64,000 nucleotides of DNA from Eledone cirrhosa. Lineage: Eukaryota > Mollusca > Cephalopoda > Octopoda > Eledonidae. A program made the position numbers and the translations under genes. The stretch spans positions 301,173,286 through 301,237,285 of the forward strand of contig OZ024740.1 of assembly GCA_964016885.1 (NCBI GenBank). Direction: 5' to 3'. This document shows, one piece after another, positions 59,722-64,000 of the stretch (its first letter is position 1; every line of letters starts with the position of its first letter). The notes beneath the pieces are model-generated. The model worked only from the letters and a program-made list of their open reading frames with translations. It was not told the DNA's origin and did no database searches.

Positions 59722-61262
59722 ATGCTTTTTTATAATCTATCCAAGCAATCGATAGATTTTTGTGTCTATTATGACAATCTTCCAGTATCATTTTGTTAAC
59801 CAGAAGCTGATCCTTACAGCCATATGAGCCTCGTTTACACCCTTTCTGCTCAATGGGAAATAGGTCATTTGTTATCAGGTGGTCATATGTGTATTCAGTT
59901 AGGACTGATGTTAACATTTTATAAGCAAGTTATCGGTCTGTAATTTTTGGGATTGTTTGTCTCATCATTCTTCGGAAGCAGGAATGTAATGCCGTTAACT
60001 AGCCATGATGGTATCTTTTCTGGCTCCTTAACAATTTCATTGTAAAGTTGTCTAACAGCTCATGAGACTCTGTGAAGCCATTTATCCAAAAGTTTTTTAT
60101 TTTGTCTTTTCCTGGGGATTTCCATTTGCTGGTTTTTCTTAGAGCCAAGCTCAACTGTTCAACTGTTATATTTTCCCATATTTGTTCCTCAAGGTGAGCT
60201 GTATCTTTCATTTGTCTGTCTATCCATGGGGCATGTATGTTATGAACTTTTTCTTCGGCCCAGATCTTTTCCCAGAATGCTTGCATTTCCTCCTTGGTTG
60301 GTATTGATTTAGCAGTTATTGTTGACTTACCAATTTTTCTGTAGAAGTTTCTTTGGTTGTTTTTGAACATATTATTGTCCTTATAGAATCTAGATCGTTT
60401 TTCAAAGCGCCTTATACGAGCAGCTTTGGCCGACACTTTTTGCTTGATTATTTCTATCAACATGTCTATGTCACATGTTGATTTTATACTGTACTTTTTT
60501 TTAAAATTTTCTAAGTTTAGTTTGTTTAAGATGTTCATCTACTTTATAGTTTGTTAAAATTTCTATGTCAGATCGGAGAAGGTTTATTTGGCGATTGATG
60601 TTCTCTTGCCAAGTAGATTTCTTGTGGGAATTCCTTTGTTTTTTCATCTTCACTCCACATAAGTGAGTGGTGACTTTAGCCGATGCATAATAGAGATGAT
60701 TTAAATCAGTAATGTTTATTTTGTTTGTGATGATAATGTTTTTAAGAATTATGTTAGTCTTGTGTATTATCTTTTGGTTCTGTCTGGAGTTCTGGATCTT
60801 AGGGATGGTGTCTCGTTGCCCCATGTCAGATTCTTTCATTTTCATCCATTCGATCATAATTTCATCCTTCAAGTTGGCAAGTTCATTCTCATTCATTTCT
60901 TTATCATTTACGATCTCATTATTTTCATTTGGAGTTTCATCTTGAGCATGCACTCCCTCCACTTTTTCGATCCTTTCTTTAATTTGTTCTGTTGCCAGTG
61001 ACTCCGCCCCAACCCAGGGATTCGAAGTGTTACAATTTACCTCGTTTTCACTGACACATCTTTTATTTTCCCTTCTCTGACTTTGTGCTGATAGCTTGAT
61101 CTGATCAATTTCTATATCAGTTAGTAACTTTTTTCTTACAATATTTCTTCGTATATTGGCTAGTTTGTTGCTGTCAATATAGCCTCTGTTTTCGGGATGT
61201 TTCTTTTTCCAGTTGATATATGTCTGTTCTGTATTCGATGTATTTGATGAGTAGTACATGGC
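59722..61262 (-). pseudogene. RLE-LINE family A, 5' half (antisense, 3'-truncated)
   Basis: This gives the part of family A missing from the tandem copies. The N-terminal segment from the ATG at 61259 (YINWKKKHPENRGYIDSNKL, matching the NPKERGY block of family B) leads to an acidic Glu/Asn-rich stretch. A middle Lys/Arg-rich segment follows (60538-59999: KAARIRRFEKRSRFYKDNN, FWEKIWAEEKVHN, RT0 KSPGKDKI). Then comes IEQKGCKRGSYGCKDQLLVN and the start of motif A (IDYKKA), where it stops at the Tx1-2 junction. Frame changes occur near 60520 and 59960. It overlaps copy 1 of the tandem array by about 100 bp. 5' leader sequence may extend to about 61510. Confidence 0.85.
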
Positions 61263-61770
61263 AGTGTAGAAAGCCTCAAGGACTTCTTTATTATCTTCTC
61301 TTGAACATTTTACTCTCTTTTTCTTTGGATTTCTTGGTGGTGAGCATGGAGGGCCAACAGTATGAGTATTCCGGTTATGGGAGGTCTCCAGCTCCGAAGT
61401 GATGGGAAGGTTTGAACCATTAACTGATTTTTAGACCCCAGTCTGGTTCCTCTCTGAGGGACGCGGCCCTCTTTTACCCGTGATACGGCCGATCCGGTAT
61501 GAGATTTTATCATTAGACATTTACTTTATTTTGTCTCGTTTTATCCTTATCCGCCAAGGGGTAACCATTTCGTCTTACCGCTTCTAGAACGAGTGTCAAC
61601 CAAGACTAGAGGGGTCGTTCTCCCCTAGAGACACGGCTATTTCCCGCCGGCCGCCATCCCGGTATTTCTTGGTCACGGGGTTTTCTTTTTGTTGTTTTTT
61701 TTAAATTGTTATTATCATGAGTGGTTCCTTAATGTGAGCATTGCGTGGTTTAAGAATGAAATTATTAATA
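61263..61770. other. Possible LINE-A leader and unassigned sequence
   Basis: No gene. 61420-61680 is GC-richer (GAGGGACGCGGCCCTCTT, GGGGTCGTTCTCCCCTAGAG) with short inverted pairs. It could be LINE leader or another remnant. Confidence 0.35.
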
Positions 61771-61818
61771 ATTGTCTCCACTCCAGGCACAAGGTCAGCA
61801 ATCACCCAGTACATTACA
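61771..61818 (-). mobile_element. SINE fragment
   Basis: CCAGGCACAAGGTCAGCAAT and CACCCAGTACATTAC match the corresponding end of the SINE at 27319 (TTGGCACAAGGCCAGCAATT, CCCCACTACATTACTGG). Only this end remains. Confidence 0.5.
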
Positions 61819-62039
61819 ATAATATAATATACTTTTCTGCTGAAGTTGCCTGTTATTGTTGTTGGCTATGTCGGTGGTGGTGCTGGGGATTTTTATATTG
61901 TTGGCGAGGAAGGGGTGAGCCAGCAGTGCCATAGTTGTTGATGTTGACGTTTGGCCGGTGGCCAGGTCACTAAGTCAATCTATTCATATCTTTTGCTAGC
62001 CCCTCCCTTGTCTAGTGATACCGCCACCTTCCCCTTTCT

Positions 62040-62670
62040 CTCTCAAGTTAACAGGGGAATAGTGATGGTAGTAATGAAGGAGTGGTGGCGGTGGTGATGG
62101 GATAGTGGTAGCAATGATGGATGGAGTGGTGTCGGCGGTGGCGTTGTCGTTACTGGGTTTTTTCGATATGTAATATCTATGAGTGTGTGTCGGGTATGTT
62201 TAATATATATTGTGTTGACATATTCCCGTAAAATTGGAATTAAACATTTTGTTAAAAATTGAGACAATAATAATAGTAATTATTATTATGATGCTGGGAT
62301 TGGTGGTGTTGGTGGTGAAATTGCCGTTATCTGGCTGTTATATTTAGTGTGATGGGGTAGGTGGTGTATCAAGTTTCTGGTGTTGGTGAAATTGCTGTTA
62401 TTTGGCTGTTCTATATAGTGTAGACAGAGGGTGTTTTCTTCCATTTATAACCATTTTCTTTTTTGAATACAAAATATATAATACAAAATTGAATATTTGA
62501 GCGATGTAACAATATAATATGGATCCGAAATTTTATGGGACTTGATTCGGTGGTTTATCCAACATTTGTATTAAGAATTGTTATTTCACAATTAATTTAA
62601 ATATGTTAAAAATCAAAAACTCACGGGGCGATTTCATGACCACCCCGTGCGTCTTCTTCCCTTCCCTTAT
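62040..62670 (+). repeat. Dispersed repeat X, copy 2
   Basis: Same block order as 52195-52608: GAAGGAGTGGTGGCGGTGGT, GGTGGTGTATCAAGTTTCTG, TTGGCTGTTCTATATAGTGT, TTGTTATTTCACAATTAATT, GCGATTTCATGACCACC, GTGCGTCTTCTTCCCTT. It ends at (ATT)n. Confidence 0.7.
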
Positions 62671-62698
62671 TTTTATTATTATTATTATTATTATTATT
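62671..62698. repeat. (ATT)n microsatellite
   Basis: ATT tract between repeat X copy 2 and the 5' leader of Tx1-3. Confidence 0.95.
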
Positions 62699-64000
62699 GA
62701 ATGCCATGGTTGACGGAGGCTCGGCTCTGTAAGGTATAGTAATTTTTAACCGTTAAAACAATTGTAAATTGTTTAAAACTTGAACCAAATTGTTGATAAA
62801 GACACCCTCCTCCTCGTGAGAGGGGTCTTTCTGTCCGTTATTTGGCCCTTCGGGGTTAAATAACCAGTTATTGGGGTTTTGTACCCAAAATTTCATTTTA
62901 AACAAAAAAACATGGCTACCAAAAAGAAATTTCATACGTCACTCCCACTCATTCCGTCTTCTTCTTCCTCAATCATCACTACAGCAGAGAGAAGATTGTC
63001 TCTCTCCCTCCCTTCTTTAAATGTGTCTCTCTCCCTCCCTTCTCTTTCGCAAGCGACGAAAGAAAAGAAAAGTCTCGTGCAAAGCGTGCAAGGTTTCTCC
63101 ACGACGACGACGACAGCGACGAAACAGGTGTGCGGGAAATACGAAAACCCAGTTCATTCGTCTGACGTCAGGAATAATAGCAGTAGCAGCCGTAATAACA
63201 ACAGCAACAGTGACAATGAAAACAACAGTAGCAGCCGCAACAGCATCACCAGCAGCATAAACAACAACAGCATTAGCAGCAGCAACACCAACAACAACCA
63301 CAGCAACAGCGGCGGAGGCAGTAGTCGTAGTACCTGCAGCAACAAAAGTACCAGCAGCTCTGACGACAACAACAACAGCAGAGAAAAACCAATCTCATTT
63401 GCAGGTATTGCGAAAAACTTGGAAACAATCCTCATAACAAATGAGGAATTAGAGGAAGCGAAGAAGATGGTGACAAAGAAAGGACACCGAGCAATCTGCA
63501 AGGCAGCGAAAAATTTTTTCGAAACCCAAGAGCACTGTACGGTCACGTACCGTACAGTAAGTACAAAATCCCGTAGGGTGGAAAGAGCCACAGAGGCCCA
63601 AATACAAAAAGCCTTGGGGTCTGTGTGGCAGAGGAAAACGCACATCACCCGAGGCAAAAAATACGCCACCGTAGACGTACTTTTTGCCACACCCCAGGAG
63701 GCAAAGGCCCAATCAGTAGTGACCCTAAGGAGCGAGGAAATGGTGTTGGTGCCCTCCTACTGCGGGCAAAAAATTGTGAGGGTCAAACTGACCCACGTCC
63801 CCCCCGGAATGACCCCTTCTTGGCTGGCCGCGTCTGTCCTCGTCGGAATCGAGGACAAAACAACTGTACTGCAAGTACAGAAAAAAGTAAGAGAAGATTG
63901 GGTCGGCTCCTCCATTGAGATGCTAATCCAAACCAACCAGGAGTGCATCGAAGCTATCCCGGATGTGATAGACTTCGATAACGGCACTCAACTGCCCATA
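62699..64000 (+). mobile_element. L1/Tx1-like LINE copy 3 (Tx1-3), cut by window edge
   Basis: The leader begins right after (ATT)n and carries TTGGGGTTTTGTACCCAAAATTT, like the other copies. ORF1 follows from 62912. ORF2 lies beyond the window. Best preserved of the three copies. Confidence 0.85.
62912..64000 (+). CDS. Tx1-3 ORF1, open to the window edge (partial)
   Basis: A frame of at least 363 codons opens at the ATG at 62912 (MATKKKFHTSLPLIP) and has no stop before base 64000. The ATG sits at the same place as in Tx1-2. The first ~155 residues are Ser/Leu-rich and then Asn/Ser-rich (AAC/AGC codon runs, 63165-63385), probably disordered. The conserved domain follows: ISFAGIAKNLETILITNEEL, TVTYRTVSTKSRRVERA, HITRGKKYATVDVLFAT, VPSYCGQKIVRV and IDFDNGTQLPI. 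It aligns without gaps to the core of Tx1-2 ORF1, where the zinc knuckle comes about 20 residues further on, outside this window. The likely role is binding element RNA. This is the only retroelement ORF here with no visible lesion. Confidence 0.85.
   Translation, partial: MATKKKFHTSLPLIPSSSSSIITTAERRLSLSLPSLNVSLSLPSLSQATKEKKSLVQSVQGFSTTTTTATKQVCGKYENPVHSSDVRNNSSSSRNNNSNSDNENNSSSRNSITSSINNNSISSSNTNNNHSNSGGGSSRSTCSNKSTSSSDDNNNSREKPISFAGIAKNLETILITNEELEEAKKMVTKKGHRAICKAAKNFFETQEHCTVTYRTVSTKSRRVERATEAQIQKALGSVWQRKTHITRGKKYATVDVLFATPQEAKAQSVVTLRSEEMVLVPSYCGQKIVRVKLTHVPPGMTPSWLAASVLVGIEDKTTVLQVQKKVREDWVGSSIEMLIQTNQECIEAIPDVIDFDNGTQLPI

Overview
The window is repeat-rich, intron- or intergenic-like eukaryotic DNA with no recognisable host protein-coding gene. 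Several features suggest a coleoid cephalopod (octopus or squid): very long (TA)n, (CA)n, (TG)n, (TATC)n and (AAT)n tracts; tRNA-derived SINEs of a type I recall from octopus and squid genomes; two lineages of Penelope-like elements (PLEs); L1/Tx1-type LINEs; and LINEs with a C-terminal restriction-like endonuclease. The species call is inference. Elements are named by protein motifs, not by database comparison.

Layout. 1-1.5 kb: 3' part of one PLE. 1.6-6.1 kb: microsatellites, short tandem duplications, a PLE 3'-end scrap and a foldback element with a diverged half copy. 6.1-12.9 kb: AT-rich DNA with two SINEs. 12.9-13.8 kb: a short non-autonomous Helitron. 14.0-18.9 kb: two copies of a second PLE lineage head to head, forming a large inverted repeat. 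21.3-26.9 kb: a decayed L1/Tx1-like LINE. 27.3 kb: a SINE. 29.2-30.1 kb: a foldback with a microsatellite loop. 30.1-32.5 kb: a second Helitron carrying a 173-bp dimeric minisatellite. 33.6-34.1 kb: a diverged tandem pair. 34.9-35.9 and 37.6-37.9 kb: further palindromic elements.

38.5-64 kb is a nest of LINEs separated by (AAT)n/(ATT)n tracts. It contains three tandem 5'-truncated copies of RLE-LINE family A (38.6-44.6 kb), two nearly full copies of RLE-LINE family B tail to tail as an almost spacerless palindrome of about 2 x 3.4 kb (44.65-51.5 kb), a third antisense B copy (52.7-54.1 kb), a second Tx1-like LINE (54.2-59.7 kb), the antisense 5' half of a family A LINE (59.7-61.3 kb), and the start of a third Tx1-like LINE whose ORF1 is open to the window edge (62.9-64 kb). 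Nearly all reverse transcriptase ORFs carry frameshifts, stops or lost catalytic residues, so the region is mostly a graveyard; ORF1 at 62912 is the clearest intact coding stretch.

The main themes are insertion of LINEs at simple repeats in a fixed orientation, and the repeated creation of large inverted repeats from PLEs, LINEs and small foldback elements. Some of these structures could be assembly artefacts.
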